From the NCBI GenBank assembly GCA_040381075.1, contig JBEIHX010000012.1, positions 24,023 through 88,022 of the forward strand: a stretch of 64,000 nt of DNA. Direction: 5' to 3'. A program made the position numbers and the translations under genes. Numbering within the stretch: position 1 is the first letter of the stretch; every line of letters starts with the position of its first letter. The notes under the pieces were generated by a model that was not told the DNA's origin, did no database searches, and was given only the letters and a program-made list of their open reading frames with translations. Shown here one piece after another: positions 17,883 to 27,334 of the stretch. The DNA is from JBEIHX01 sp040381075. Lineage in GTDB: Bacteria > Pseudomonadota > Alphaproteobacteria > Caulobacterales > Aquidulcibacteraceae.

Positions 17883-19556
17883 ATGTCCGCAGCACGCACC
17901 TTCGCCGCCATCGCGCTTTCGGCCCTTGTCTGCGCCTGTCAGAGCGTGCCGCCGCCGCCTGCCCCGCCGCCCCCGCCGCCTCCGCCGCCGCCGCCGGTGA
18001 TGGCGCCGGTGATGGGGATGCCGGCGCCCATGATGCATGGCGGCGCCTACGGCCTCAGCAGGGCGGCCCTGCCTGCGGTCCAGCCCATGCCAGGCGACAT
18101 CGACCGGGAACGCTATCCGCAGGCAGAGGCGAACCCCGTCCGCTCGGTGCAGGCCGAGCCCGTCTCAACCTTCTCGATCGACGTCGATACCGCCGCCTAC
18201 GCCAATGTGCGCCGGTTTCTCAACGCCGGCGAACTGCCGCCCAAGGACGCGGTGCGGATCGAGGAGCTCGTCAACTATTTTGACTACGACTATCCGCTGC
18301 CGACCTCGCGCGAGCGTCCCTTTGCCCCGGTGGTGAGCATCGTCCCGTCGCCCTGGGCTGGCGACAAAACCCTTCTGCACATCGCGGTGCAGGGCTATGA
18401 CGCACCGCCTGATCGCAGACCACCGCTCAATCTCGTCCTTCTTCTTGACGTGTCCGGATCGATGAACGAGCCGGACAAGCTTCCGCTCGTCAAGAAATCC
18501 ATCGAGATCCTGCTTGAGTCCCTGACCGAGCAGGACCGCATCTCCATGGTTGTCTACGCCGGCGCCTCGGGCGTGGTGCTGGAGCCCACGTCAGGCGTGG
18601 AGAAAGGAAAGATCCGCGACGCCCTGGACCGTCTGTCTGCAGGCGGATCAACCGCCGGCGGTGAAGGTCTCGAACGCGCCTATGCACTCGCCGAGGCGAA
18701 CTATCGCAAGGGTGCGGTCAACCGCGTCATCCTTGCGACCGACGGCGACTTCAATGTCGGGATCGCAGATCCGGACCGGCTGAAGGACTTCGTGGAGCGC
18801 AAGCGCGAGACAGGGGTCTATCTGTCGGTGCTTGGCTTTGGGGCCGGCAACTATAACGACGCCCTGATGCAGACCCTTTCACAGGCCGGCAATGGCGTCG
18901 CCGCCTATATCGACACTCTCAATGAGGCCCGGAAGGTTCTCGCCGACCAGATGCAATCGGCGCTTCTGCCGATCGCGGACGACGTCAAGATCCAGGTCGA
19001 GTTCAATCCAGGCCAGGTCGCGGAGTATCGCCTGATCGGATACGAAACGCGCATGCTCAATCGCGAGGACTTCAATAACGACCGCGTGGACGCCGGCGAT
19101 ATCGGCGCCGGGGCTAGCGTGACCGCAATTTATGAGCTGACGCCGGTCGGCGGGCGCACGCTGATCGACCCGCTGCGCTACGCCGCCGCCGCGCCAGCCA
19201 CGCCCAAAGGCGGCGAGATCGCCTTTGTGAAGATCCGCTACAAGCCGCCAGGCGCGTCGGACTCCATCCTCATCGAACGCGCCATCACGCAGCGTGACGC
19301 CTATCGCGACATTTCGGAAGCGCCCGAAGCAACCCGTTTCGCCACGGCGGTCGCCGGCTATGGACAGTTGCTGCGCGGGGATCCCTTCATTGATCCGCGT
19401 CGCTTCGGCTGGGATGACGTGATTGCACTGGCCAATGCGGCGCGGGGCGAGGATCCGTTCGGCTACCGGGCGGAATTCGTGTCGCTGGCCCGCAACGCCA
19501 GGATCGCCGGCGCAGCGCAGACGCCGAAACCCTCACAGGGCGCCCCCGTCCCCTGA
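17883..19556 (+). CDS. von Willebrand factor A domain lipoprotein (YfbK-like, DUF3520)
   Basis: Exported protein of 557 residues. The N-terminal signal ends in a lipobox-like VCAC with the likely lipidated Cys19, followed by a proline-only tract (about residues 22-38). Next come the vWF_A N-terminal conserved region (TFSIDVDTAAYANVRRFLNA), a vWA domain with MIDAS motif LLDVSGSM near residue 188 and TDGDFNVG, and a C-terminal DUF3520 region (VEFNPGQVAEYRLIGYETR). Members of this family are envelope proteins of unclear role. AAAGGGA 7 nt upstream supports the start. Its last 24 bp overlap the end of the convergent P-type ATPase gene. Confidence 0.92.
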   Translation: MSAARTFAAIALSALVCACQSVPPPPAPPPPPPPPPPPVMAPVMGMPAPMMHGGAYGLSRAALPAVQPMPGDIDRERYPQAEANPVRSVQAEPVSTFSIDVDTAAYANVRRFLNAGELPPKDAVRIEELVNYFDYDYPLPTSRERPFAPVVSIVPSPWAGDKTLLHIAVQGYDAPPDRRPPLNLVLLLDVSGSMNEPDKLPLVKKSIEILLESLTEQDRISMVVYAGASGVVLEPTSGVEKGKIRDALDRLSAGGSTAGGEGLERAYALAEANYRKGAVNRVILATDGDFNVGIADPDRLKDFVERKRETGVYLSVLGFGAGNYNDALMQTLSQAGNGVAAYIDTLNEARKVLADQMQSALLPIADDVKIQVEFNPGQVAEYRLIGYETRMLNREDFNNDRVDAGDIGAGASVTAIYELTPVGGRTLIDPLRYAAAAPATPKGGEIAFVKIRYKPPGASDSILIERAITQRDAYRDISEAPEATRFATAVAGYGQLLRGDPFIDPRRFGWDDVIALANAARGEDPFGYRAEFVSLARNARIAGAAQTPKPSQGAPVP

Positions 19557-22500
19557 GGCGGGGCCCGCGATCCTGGCCGCGTCCGCAGCGCCCGTCCCAG
19601 CGTCGCCTGCGACAGGGCCGCGGCGTCGCCGGCGCGCGGCGAGGTGAAACGCCAGCGGTGCGGCGCTCAGGGCAAGCGCCAGCGCCATGTCGCCCATCCG
19701 CGCCGGCGCAACGCCAAGCGCGCGCCCGAGGGGGCGCACAAGATAGGGCAGCGCCATCAGACCGCGCGAAACGACGACCCCGGCCTCGACTCCCCAGTCC
19801 GCCATCGGATCGTCGCCTGCCGGTGCGGCGCGATCCAGCCGCATCACGATGGGATGCAGCAATTGCGCGCTCGCCAGCGCAAGAAACGTCATGCCGCGGG
19901 CCTGATCGCCTGGTCCGTAGCGGCGCTGCGCGATGGTGTGGGCGAGCATCGCCGGCGCTGCAATGCCAGCCATGTGCCCCAGGAGGCCTGCGGTTTCGCG
20001 CAGCGTCAGCAGGGGATGATCACCGCCGCGCGGCGGTCGCGTCAGAACATCCCTTTCCGGGCTGGCAACGGCGAAGCCAAGAGCCGGAAACACGTCCGTT
20101 ATCAGGTTGAGCCACAAAAGCTCGAGAGGCGTTTCGATTTTTCGCTCCCCGCCCAGCGATTCAAAGAGAACGAGCGCCACCTCGCTCAGATTGGTCGCGA
20201 CAAGATAGCGCGTCGCACGCCGGATGTTGTCGTCAGCCGCGCGCCCGCGCGCCAGGAGTGTCGCCACCCGCGACAGTCCGTCGTCGAGCACCACCGCGTC
20301 GGCGACACTGCGCGCTGCGTCCGCGCCGGCATGCCCGAGCGCGATGCCGATGTCGGCTGCACGCAACGCCGGGCCGTCATTCACACCGTCCCCGGTCATC
20401 GCCACAACGCGACCGGATTTCTGCAGCGCCTGGATGATCGCGAGCTTATCGTTCGGGCTGACCCGAGCGAAAATCTCTGCGTGCATGGCGATCCCGGCAA
20501 GCTCGTCAGAGCTCTTGCCAACAAGCGCGCCAGCGTCAATGACGCCCATATCTCCGTCCTGTGCGAGACCCAGGCGTCCAGCGATCGCGCGCGCAGTCTG
20601 CGCCTGATCGCCGGTCAGGATCAACACGCGAATTCCGGCCCGCTGGAACGCCGCCACCATGTCGCCCGCGCCGGGGCGCAGGGGGTCTTCCAGTCCAATC
20701 AGTCCAATGAACGTAAAACCGAAAGGCTGCCCGTCCTCGCCGGGCGGCTCTGCTTCGGCGACCGCCAGCACCCGCAGGCCATCGCCCGCCATCGCGGTGT
20801 TCGCCGCGGCGATCTCCGCCCGATCCGCCGGCGTCATCTCGCGCGCCCGCTGACCGTCCCAGATGCGCGCCGACAGCGCGAGGACGTCCTCCGGCGCGCC
20901 CTTCACCGCAACCCATGCCTGGCGCGGTCCGGCATGGGCCGTCGCCATCCAGCGTCGCGCCGGCCCGCGCCGCCAGGTCTCAAGGCGCCCGGCCGTGGCG
21001 CGCAGCCCGGCGACGTCGATCCCGGCGGCTGCAGCAAATGCGAGGAGAGCGCTCTCCGTGCCGCTCCCGATGGGTCCGTCAGGACCGATCTCGGCGTCGT
21101 TGCACAGCGCCACGATCTGGGCGAGGCGCAGCGCAGCCGCGCGCGCGGAGCGCAGACCCCGCCGGTCGACGCGCCCTCCTGCAGGGCCGGCGTCCATTGG
21201 TCCTGCTGCGCCAAGCCCGGCATGGAGGTCAGCTTCGGGGTCAGACAGGTCGATGCGCGCAAGGTCGAGAGTGACGTCAGCCACGAAAATACGCGCCGCC
21301 TGCATGCGGTTCTCAGTGAGCGTGCCTGTCTTGTCCAGGCACAGGACGTCCACTGCGCCCGCCGTTTCGATCACCGACATGTTGCGCACCACGACGCCGT
21401 CTGCGGCGAGCATGCGGCCGGCGCGCGCCTTGGCGGCTGCGGCGATCGCCGGCAGGCCCTCCGGAATGGCCGACACCGCCAGCGCGGCGGCGCTGCGCAA
21501 CACCCCAGGCCACGCCGCTCCATCCATCCGTAGGCGCAGCATCAGAACAAGACCGGCCGCAACGCTGACCCCGGTCAGGGTGAGACCGAGCCTGTCAAGC
21601 GCGCGTTCAATGGGCGGCTTCGGCGCCCGCACCGTCCCGATCAGCGCCTGAAGAGCGCCAATCTGCGTGTCTGATCCGGTCGCCGTCACGAGAACAGCTG
21701 CGCGTCCCGTCGTCACCACGCCGCCGCGAAACAGCATGCCGCGGCGATCCGGCAGGGGCTGGTGCTCCGGCATGTGATCAACCGCAGCCTTGCGCGCCGG
21801 CCAGGCCTCCCCGGTCAGGGCCGACTCATCCACTGTCAGATCTTCCGCTTCCACCAGGCGCCCGTCGCAAGGCACAAGCTCGCCGGCGGCGAGTTCGATC
21901 ACATCCCCAGGGGCCAGATGGGCCGTATCACAGCGCACCCGCCGGCCGTCCCGCCGGACCCAGACCTCGCCTTGTGCGTCCGGTACGAGCGCCCTGATCA
22001 GACGCTCCGCCCAGGCCTCCATTGCATAGCCGATCGCGGCATTCAGTCCCACAGCGCCGCCGGTTGCGGCCGCATCGATCAGTCTGCCGGCCGCCAGCGA
22101 GATCAGCGCCGAGCCTGACAGGAGCAGCGCCGGAAGGGACCGCATCTGCGCCACGAGGATTTCCAGGTCGCTGCGGCGGGCGGGCGGCGCCAGGGAATTC
22201 GGGCCGTAGGCGGCGAGACGTCGTGCAGCCTCCTGCGAGGAAAGTCCGTCAAGGGCGGTATTGAGCGTCTGCAGCAGCCGGTCCAGAGAGCCTGCGGCTG
22301 CGACCGGTTGTGGCGTCGGATTGGCCAGCGCCTCGCTGGCGCGGGCCGCAAGGTCGCCCGCCGTCAGCCCCGGATCATGCAGAACCAGCAGGGATCCCGT
22401 CACCGGATTGACCGCAATCGAGCGCACCCGCTGGTCAAGCTTCAGAAAACCCGCCAGGCGCGCCATTGCATCGGCGCAGTCGATCAGACAGGGCGCCCGC

Positions 22501-22601
22501 AGTCTGGTGCGCCCTGCCGGGGCCGCGCTGCGCACCTCGACCAGAGGTCGTCCACGGCCGTGGGAGCCAGCCTGCCGCTCAAGCGCCGAATGCACAGTCA
22601 C
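19533..22601 (-). CDS. P-type cation-transporting ATPase with N-terminal HMA-like domain
   Basis: Inner-membrane pump of 1022 residues. Residues 20-95 form an HMA_2-like domain without a CxxC metal site (GRTRLRAP, VNPVTGSLLVLHD). Then follow the cation ATPase N-domain (LSSQEAARRLAAYGPN), the actuator motif LTGEAWPA, the M4 motif SAIPEGLPA typical of Ca2+-type P2 pumps, the phosphorylation motif LCLDKTGTLTENR near residue 423, KGAPE, and TGDGVNDGPALRAADIGIA near 735. M5-M6 contain LLWLNLITDVFPAL. The ion is not certain; the PEGLP motif argues for Ca2+, Mn2+ or a similar cation rather than Cu/Zn. No partner gene is evident. Confidence 0.9.
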   Translation of the reverse strand: MTVHSALERQAGSHGRGRPLVEVRSAAPAGRTRLRAPCLIDCADAMARLAGFLKLDQRVRSIAVNPVTGSLLVLHDPGLTAGDLAARASEALANPTPQPVAAAGSLDRLLQTLNTALDGLSSQEAARRLAAYGPNSLAPPARRSDLEILVAQMRSLPALLLSGSALISLAAGRLIDAAATGGAVGLNAAIGYAMEAWAERLIRALVPDAQGEVWVRRDGRRVRCDTAHLAPGDVIELAAGELVPCDGRLVEAEDLTVDESALTGEAWPARKAAVDHMPEHQPLPDRRGMLFRGGVVTTGRAAVLVTATGSDTQIGALQALIGTVRAPKPPIERALDRLGLTLTGVSVAAGLVLMLRLRMDGAAWPGVLRSAAALAVSAIPEGLPAIAAAAKARAGRMLAADGVVVRNMSVIETAGAVDVLCLDKTGTLTENRMQAARIFVADVTLDLARIDLSDPEADLHAGLGAAGPMDAGPAGGRVDRRGLRSARAAALRLAQIVALCNDAEIGPDGPIGSGTESALLAFAAAAGIDVAGLRATAGRLETWRRGPARRWMATAHAGPRQAWVAVKGAPEDVLALSARIWDGQRAREMTPADRAEIAAANTAMAGDGLRVLAVAEAEPPGEDGQPFGFTFIGLIGLEDPLRPGAGDMVAAFQRAGIRVLILTGDQAQTARAIAGRLGLAQDGDMGVIDAGALVGKSSDELAGIAMHAEIFARVSPNDKLAIIQALQKSGRVVAMTGDGVNDGPALRAADIGIALGHAGADAARSVADAVVLDDGLSRVATLLARGRAADDNIRRATRYLVATNLSEVALVLFESLGGERKIETPLELLWLNLITDVFPALGFAVASPERDVLTRPPRGGDHPLLTLRETAGLLGHMAGIAAPAMLAHTIAQRRYGPGDQARGMTFLALASAQLLHPIVMRLDRAAPAGDDPMADWGVEAGVVVSRGLMALPYLVRPLGRALGVAPARMGDMALALALSAAPLAFHLAARRRRRGPVAGDAGTGAADAARIAGPASGDGGAL

Positions 22602-22708
22602 GCCGGATGTTCCTCAGCCTGTTTCCATCGTCGCGCAGCGCGCCGCCCCATGCAAGCTGCAGCGGCGCGCCGCACGCCAGCCTGGCCCGCCACACCGCGA
22701 ACCCGGCC

Positions 22709-22756
22709 GCACAGCCGGCCAGCAGCACAGCCGGCCAGCAGCACAGCCGGCCGGCA
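22709..22756. repeat. 16-bp tandem repeat, 3 copies
   Basis: GCACAGCCGGCCAGCA occurs twice exactly and a third time with one change. It is the first of three arrays in the 584-bp region 22602-23185 upstream of the ATPase gene, which holds no recognisable gene. Confidence 0.92.
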
Positions 22757-22789
22757 GCGGCAGGCGTTTCGCACACCACGGGACGCCCG

Positions 22790-22849
22790 CCCACTCGCCA
22801 GAGACCCACTCGCCAGAGACCCACTCGCCAGAGACCCACTCGCCAGTCT
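22790..22849. repeat. 15-bp tandem repeat, 4 copies
   Basis: CCCACTCGCCAGAGA is repeated three times exactly, then once as CCCACTCGCCAGTCT, followed by degenerate CCAGTGTCCAGTCGCCAG. It lies in the same gene-free region as the neighbouring arrays. Confidence 0.95.
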
Positions 22850-22994
22850 CCAGTGTCCAGTCGCCAGCCCCGGTGGCCGGGGGAGGCCCGAACCAGAAGC
22901 GTGTCGCAGCCGCGTGAGGTCAGTGTCGCGCAACCCCACGGACAGGACATTGGCCTGGACGCCAGGCCGCGTCCTTGACAAGGCTCAGCCCGGC

Positions 22995-23030
22995 GCCAAC
23001 GCCAACGCCAACGCCAACGCCAACGCCAAT
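22995..23030. repeat. 6-bp tandem repeat, 6 copies
   Basis: GCCAAC repeated five times, then GCCAAT. This is the only hexamer microsatellite in the window; the other arrays use 11-16-bp units. Confidence 0.95.
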
Positions 23031-23185
23031 GCCGCATCCCGCGCCGCAGGCGTTCCCCTGGGCGCTGCGCGCCGGCCAGGGTGGCGACATCGCCCCCGCT
23101 GCTGCGCCCAGACCCGGTGACGGGGACGACGCGCCGCACTGAGCGGGGACGCAACAGGCGCCGACCGCCTTCCGGCGCGCCGCGC

Positions 23186-23866
23186 TCAGCCTGTGGCGAC
23201 CACCGGGCGCAGTTTGATCTCAACACGGCGATTGCGGGCTCGACCTTCCGGCGTGTCATTCGATGCGGTCGGCTGGCTCTCGCCACGCCCGGTGGACACG
23301 ATCCGTTCCATCTGGACCCCCTGGCTCGCCAGATAGGCGGCCACCGACCCCGCACGGCGCTGAGACAAGGCCATGTTGTAGCCGTCCGAGCCCGTGCTGT
23401 CGGCATGCCCGATGACGTCGATTGTCGTCCTGGGATAGGCCTTCAGCGTGTCTGCGATCCTGGCGAGCGTCTCGACGGCGGCGGCGTTGAGATCGGCGCG
23501 GTCAACCCCGAAGGTGATGTCATTCGGCATGGTCAGCGTGATCTCATCACCCTGACGGGTGACCGCCACGCCGGCTGACCTCGTCTGTTCACGCAGCTTG
23601 CGTTCCTGCTCGTCCATATAGCGGCCGACAGCTGCGCCTGCGACCGCGCCGACCACCGCGCCCACGGCCGCGTTGCGCCCATCATCCCCGCCAGCCGCAA
23701 CACCGGCCGCCGCGCCCGCTGCAGCGCCGATCGCTGCGCCGATCGCAGTCTTGTTGTAGTCCCTTTCCCCCGTCTCCGGATCGACGCTCGCGCACCCGCT
23801 GAGCGCGACCGAGGCGGCGAGGGCAGTGGCTGTGAGGGCAGTGGCGGTGAGCAGGCGGATCATCAT
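23186..23866 (-). CDS. OmpA-family outer-membrane lipoprotein (YiaD-like)
   Basis: About 226 residues. The lipoprotein signal ends at the lipobox LSGC (MIRLLTATALTATALAASVA then LSGCAS). It is followed by a glycine-zipper segment (IGAAIGAAAGAAAGVAAGG and AVGAVVGAVAGAAVG) that probably inserts in the membrane, and a C-terminal OmpA peptidoglycan-binding domain with IDVIGHADSTGSDGYNMALS and NRRVEIKL. Start ATG at 23866 has AAGGAG 4 nt upstream and a second ATG at 23863 sits at 7 nt; either is possible. It probably tethers the outer membrane to peptidoglycan. Confidence 0.92.
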   Translation of the reverse strand: MMIRLLTATALTATALAASVALSGCASVDPETGERDYNKTAIGAAIGAAAGAAAGVAAGGDDGRNAAVGAVVGAVAGAAVGRYMDEQERKLREQTRSAGVAVTRQGDEITLTMPNDITFGVDRADLNAAAVETLARIADTLKAYPRTTIDVIGHADSTGSDGYNMALSQRRAGSVAAYLASQGVQMERIVSTGRGESQPTASNDTPEGRARNRRVEIKLRPVVATG

Positions 23867-24161
23867 GGGGCTCCTTGCGGGCGCGGCTGACCGGACAGGC
23901 CGCGTCCGCGCCGTCTGAGGCCCACTGGACGCCAGGGCTGCTGAACGGAACCTGACCAGCCTCACGCAGGACCCGCCCATGCTCGGCGCGCCCCCGGCGA
24001 CTGTTCTTCAGGAACGCCACGTCGCGCAATCCCGGCTCGACTGTGCGGGGTGGTGAGGGCGCTCTTGTGGATGTTCACCTGGCGCATCTGCGAAGAAATT
24101 GACGCGGCGCCATCACTCTCATCGCTCCGCGCCGGGTGGACAACCTCTCGGCGGACCACGC

Positions 24162-24788
24162 TTAGCGTCCGAGGGTGTAGGGCCCGCCGCGGTCAAGGGC
24201 GCGTTGATAGGCAGGCCTGGCCTGCATGCGGTCGAGATACTCCGTCAGGCGCGGATAGGTCGCAAGTCGTCCGCCAGCGGCGGCCGCCTCGAGCACAAAA
24301 GTCATCTGAACGTCACAGGCGGTGAAATCGTTCCCGGCGAAGTAGGGCCGATCCGACAGTGCGCCCTCCATATAGTCAAGATGGTTGGCCACCTCGGACA
24401 TGATGCGCGGGGCCAGCGGCGCTGCGGCCTCGCCAAGCCGGCTTGTGTAGAGCGCCAGCATCAGCGGCAGCATGGCCGATCCCTCAGCGAAGTGCATCCA
24501 ATGCAGATAGTCCAGCGCAGCCTGCGATCCGGGCGCAGGCGTAAGCCGGCCGCCGCCATGCCGGCTCGCCAGATATTCGATGATCGCGCCGGACTCCGCG
24601 ATTGTGCGGCCATCGTCGGTGATCACCGGCGACTTGCCGAGCGGGTGAACGGCCTTCAGCGCCGCTGGCGCCAGACGGGTGAGCGCATCGCGCTCGTAGA
24701 ACGCGATCTGATAGTCGACGCCCAGTTCCTCGAGGAGCCAGAGAATGCGCTGCGAGCGCGAATTGTTGAGGTGATGAACAGTGATCAA
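24162..24788 (-). CDS. Glutathione S-transferase family protein
   Basis: Cytosolic GST of about 208 residues. The thioredoxin-like N-terminal domain reads ITVHHLNNSRSQRILWLLEE, with an Asn/Ser-rich active-site loop, cis-Pro in GKSPVI and ESGAIIEYLA. The C-terminal helical domain carries YFAGNDFTACDVQMTF. The likely start is TTG at 24788, with GGGAG 8 nt upstream, because no ATG fits the conserved N-terminus; an upstream in-frame GTG is an alternative. The substrate is unknown. The 295-bp gap up to the OmpA gene holds no visible gene. Confidence 0.88.
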   Translation of the reverse strand: MITVHHLNNSRSQRILWLLEELGVDYQIAFYERDALTRLAPAALKAVHPLGKSPVITDDGRTIAESGAIIEYLASRHGGGRLTPAPGSQAALDYLHWMHFAEGSAMLPLMLALYTSRLGEAAAPLAPRIMSEVANHLDYMEGALSDRPYFAGNDFTACDVQMTFVLEAAAAGGRLATYPRLTEYLDRMQARPAYQRALDRGGPYTLGR

Positions 24789-24962
24789 GTCGGGTCTCCC
24801 ATGTCTCACCAGGCGCGCCGCGCGCGCAAGCATACCGCAATAGCCGCGCCGCGCGCGCCCGCATCCTGCATTAGCCGCGCCGCCTGCGCACCGCAGCGAC
24901 ACCGTCTGCGTCGGCGCATGCGCCTTCAAGCCATAAACCGCGTCCAGAGCCGCGCCCAATCA

Positions 24963-25043
24963 GGCTCAGGCTGATCCGGCTCAGGCCAAACCCATTTGGG
25001 CCAAACCTATTTGGGCCAATCCGATTGAGGCCCGACCAGGCTG
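24963..25043. repeat. 15-bp tandem repeat, about 5 diverged copies
   Basis: Units GGCTCAGGCTGATCC, GGCCAAACCCATTTG, GGCCAAACCTATTTG, GGCCAATCCGATTGA and GGCCCGACCAGGCTG, with one short fragment between the first two. It sits just after the M13 peptidase stop codon in the 279-bp gap before the GST gene. The core GGGCCAATCC is shared with the 12741 and 63036 arrays. Confidence 0.9.
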
Positions 25044-25067
25044 AACCGGGTCGGGCCCATCAGCCGG

Positions 25068-27248
25068 TCACCAGATCGAAACACGCTCTGCGGGCTTCAG
25101 GTAGAGCGCGTCTGCCTCCGTCACCCCGAATGCGGCGTACCAGGCGTCGACGTTGCGCACCACCCCGTTCACGCGGTACCGCGCCGGCGAATGCGGATCG
25201 GACAGAACCTGCTCGCGCAGCGCCTCGTCCCGATACTTGGAGCGCCAGACCTGCGCCCACGACAGAAAGAACCGCTGGTCGCCCGTCAGACCGTCAAGCA
25301 CTGGCGCTTCCTTGCCGTTCAACGACATTCTGTAGGCGTGATACGCCATGTTGACGCCGCCGAGATCACCAATGTTTTCACCCAGCGTGAGTTGCCCATT
25401 AACCTTCAAACCAGGCAGCGGCTCGTACGCGCTGTACTGCTCGACCAGCTTGCGGCCGCGCGCGGCGAACGCCGCCCCGTCCCTGTCATTCCACCAATCC
25501 GCCAGCTTGCCCTCGCCGTCGAACTTGGCGCCCTGGTCGTCGAAACCATGGCCGATCTCATGGCCAATGACCGCCCCGATAGCCCCGTAGTTGACGGCGT
25601 CATCTGCGGCAGGATCGAAGAAGGGCGGCTGCAGGATCGCGGCCGGAAACACGATCTCGTTTTTCGTCGGGTTGTAATAGGCGTTCACCGTTTGCGGCGT
25701 CATGGCCCATTCCGTCCTGTCCACCGGGCGTTCGAGCTTGCCGACCTCATAGCGCCAGTTGGACGCCGTCGCCCGGCGAACGTTGCCGATGAGGTCATCC
25801 CGGCGGATTTCAAGATCTGCATAGTCGCGGAATTTTTCCGGATAGCCGATCTTCGGGTCAAAGGTCGCAAGCTTCGCGAGCGCCTTGGCCTTGGTTTCGG
25901 GCGTCATCCACTCAAGCGCTTCGATGCGTTGGCGCAGGGCGGCGCGCAGATTGGCGACCAGAAGCTCCATCTTCGCCTTGGCCTCCGGGGGGAAGTACTT
26001 CTCCACATAGACCTTGCCGACAGCCTCGCCGATTTGCGTGTCGACAAGTTCAACGCCGCGCTTCCAGCGGGCCCGCTGTTCGCCCTGCCCACGCAGCGTG
26101 CGGCCATAAAAGGCGAAGCGCGCGTCATCGAACGCCTTGGGCAGATATCGTGCATGATCCGAGAGAAGATGAACACGAAGATAGTCTCGCCAGACGTCGA
26201 TCCGCTCGCGCCGCACCAGCGCGGCGATCGTCTTCAGCGCCGACATTTCGGAAAGCACGAAAGCGTCCCGTCGACCGAGGTCCGCCGCCGCAAAGAACGC
26301 GTCCCAGTCAAGGCCGGGCGCAAACGCCTTGATCTGCGAGCGGCTGCGCGGGTTGTACGTCCTGTCGATGTCGCGCGTCTGCTCGGCCGGCCAGTGGGCG
26401 GCCGCAATCCGCGTCTCCAGCGCCATAACCGCCCTGGCCCGGGTCGCCGCCTGCCCTGTGGGCTCGCCTGCAAGCGTCAGGATCTGGGCGAGATACGCCT
26501 CATAGGCCGCGCGGATCTCCTTAAACTTCGCGTCCTGCCTGAGGTAGTAGTCGCGGTCAGGCAGGCCGAGGCCCGACTGGCTGACATAGACGGTCGCCGC
26601 GGTCGGCGTCTTGAGATCCTCCCAGACGCCGAGATCGATCGGCGAGGCAAAGCCGCGCGCGCCGAACAGCGCGGACAGGTCTGTCGCGGTGCGCGCTGCG
26701 GCGATCCTGTCGAGGTCAGCCTTGAGCGGGGTCAGGCCCAGGCTTTCGATCCGCGCCCCATCCATGAAGCTCGCATAGAAATCGCCGACCTTCTGGTCGA
26801 CCGCTCCCGGCGCCGCCTTCGTCGCCGCCTTGGCCTCGATGATCTCTTTCAGTCGCGTCTCGGACAGCTCATCGAGTTTGTGGAACATGCCGTAGCTCGA
26901 CCGGTCGGCCGGAATCTCATAGGTGGCGAGCCAACCGCCATTGACATAGGCGAAAAAGTCGTCGCCCGGCCTGACGCCAGGGTTCCTGGCCGTGAGGTCC
27001 AACCCCCAGGCGCCAATCTGGGCCTTCGCCGCAGGCGGGCCCGGCTCCGGCGCGCCCGGCTCCGGTCTGGGCGAACAGGCGATCACCAGTGCGCTGAGCG
27101 CGCCGACGGCAAAGGCTCCAATGGCCGGCGCCCTGCCTGCCGGGCCCCGGCCAGTCGCCGTCCGCCCCGCCAGACCCCCATCCGCGAGGGCCCCGTCTTT
27201 CAGGATCCTGCCTTTCAGGATCCTGCCCTTACGCAAACTGGTCGCCAT
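25068..27248 (-). CDS. M13 family metallopeptidase, exported lipoprotein
   Basis: Neprilysin/PepO-type zinc endopeptidase of 726 residues, predicted to be a periplasmic lipoprotein. The lipobox is ALVIAC (about residues 51-56), preceded by an unusually long n-region that is pentad-periodic (KGRIL, KGRIL, KDGAL, ADGGL). The peptidase_M13_N domain starts with TARNPGVRPGDDFFAYVNGG. The catalytic domain has VIGHEIGHGFDDQG (HExxH near residue 560) and the second zinc motif GENIGDLGG. The C-terminus ends in KPAERVSIW, the usual ending type. ATG at 27248 has GAGG 7 nt upstream. Downstream of the RND operon with an 86-nt gap, possibly in the same transcript. Confidence 0.93.
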   Translation of the reverse strand: MATSLRKGRILKGRILKDGALADGGLAGRTATGRGPAGRAPAIGAFAVGALSALVIACSPRPEPGAPEPGPPAAKAQIGAWGLDLTARNPGVRPGDDFFAYVNGGWLATYEIPADRSSYGMFHKLDELSETRLKEIIEAKAATKAAPGAVDQKVGDFYASFMDGARIESLGLTPLKADLDRIAAARTATDLSALFGARGFASPIDLGVWEDLKTPTAATVYVSQSGLGLPDRDYYLRQDAKFKEIRAAYEAYLAQILTLAGEPTGQAATRARAVMALETRIAAAHWPAEQTRDIDRTYNPRSRSQIKAFAPGLDWDAFFAAADLGRRDAFVLSEMSALKTIAALVRRERIDVWRDYLRVHLLSDHARYLPKAFDDARFAFYGRTLRGQGEQRARWKRGVELVDTQIGEAVGKVYVEKYFPPEAKAKMELLVANLRAALRQRIEALEWMTPETKAKALAKLATFDPKIGYPEKFRDYADLEIRRDDLIGNVRRATASNWRYEVGKLERPVDRTEWAMTPQTVNAYYNPTKNEIVFPAAILQPPFFDPAADDAVNYGAIGAVIGHEIGHGFDDQGAKFDGEGKLADWWNDRDGAAFAARGRKLVEQYSAYEPLPGLKVNGQLTLGENIGDLGGVNMAYHAYRMSLNGKEAPVLDGLTGDQRFFLSWAQVWRSKYRDEALREQVLSDPHSPARYRVNGVVRNVDAWYAAFGVTEADALYLKPAERVSIW
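27198..27227 (-). repeat. 15-bp repeat inside the M13 peptidase signal region
   Basis: TTTCAGGATCCTGCC (plus strand) occurs twice; degenerate 15-nt units continue to about 27130. It encodes repeated pentads KGRIL at the protein N-terminus, in frame and ahead of the lipoprotein h-region. Confidence 0.85.
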
Positions 27249-27334
27249 GCCGCCACCTCATTCACCACAAGCCATCCATCTCCGGCCCGCATTCAACCCG
27301 CCGCCCGGCGCAGCCTGCAGGCCGGGGCGCCAGC

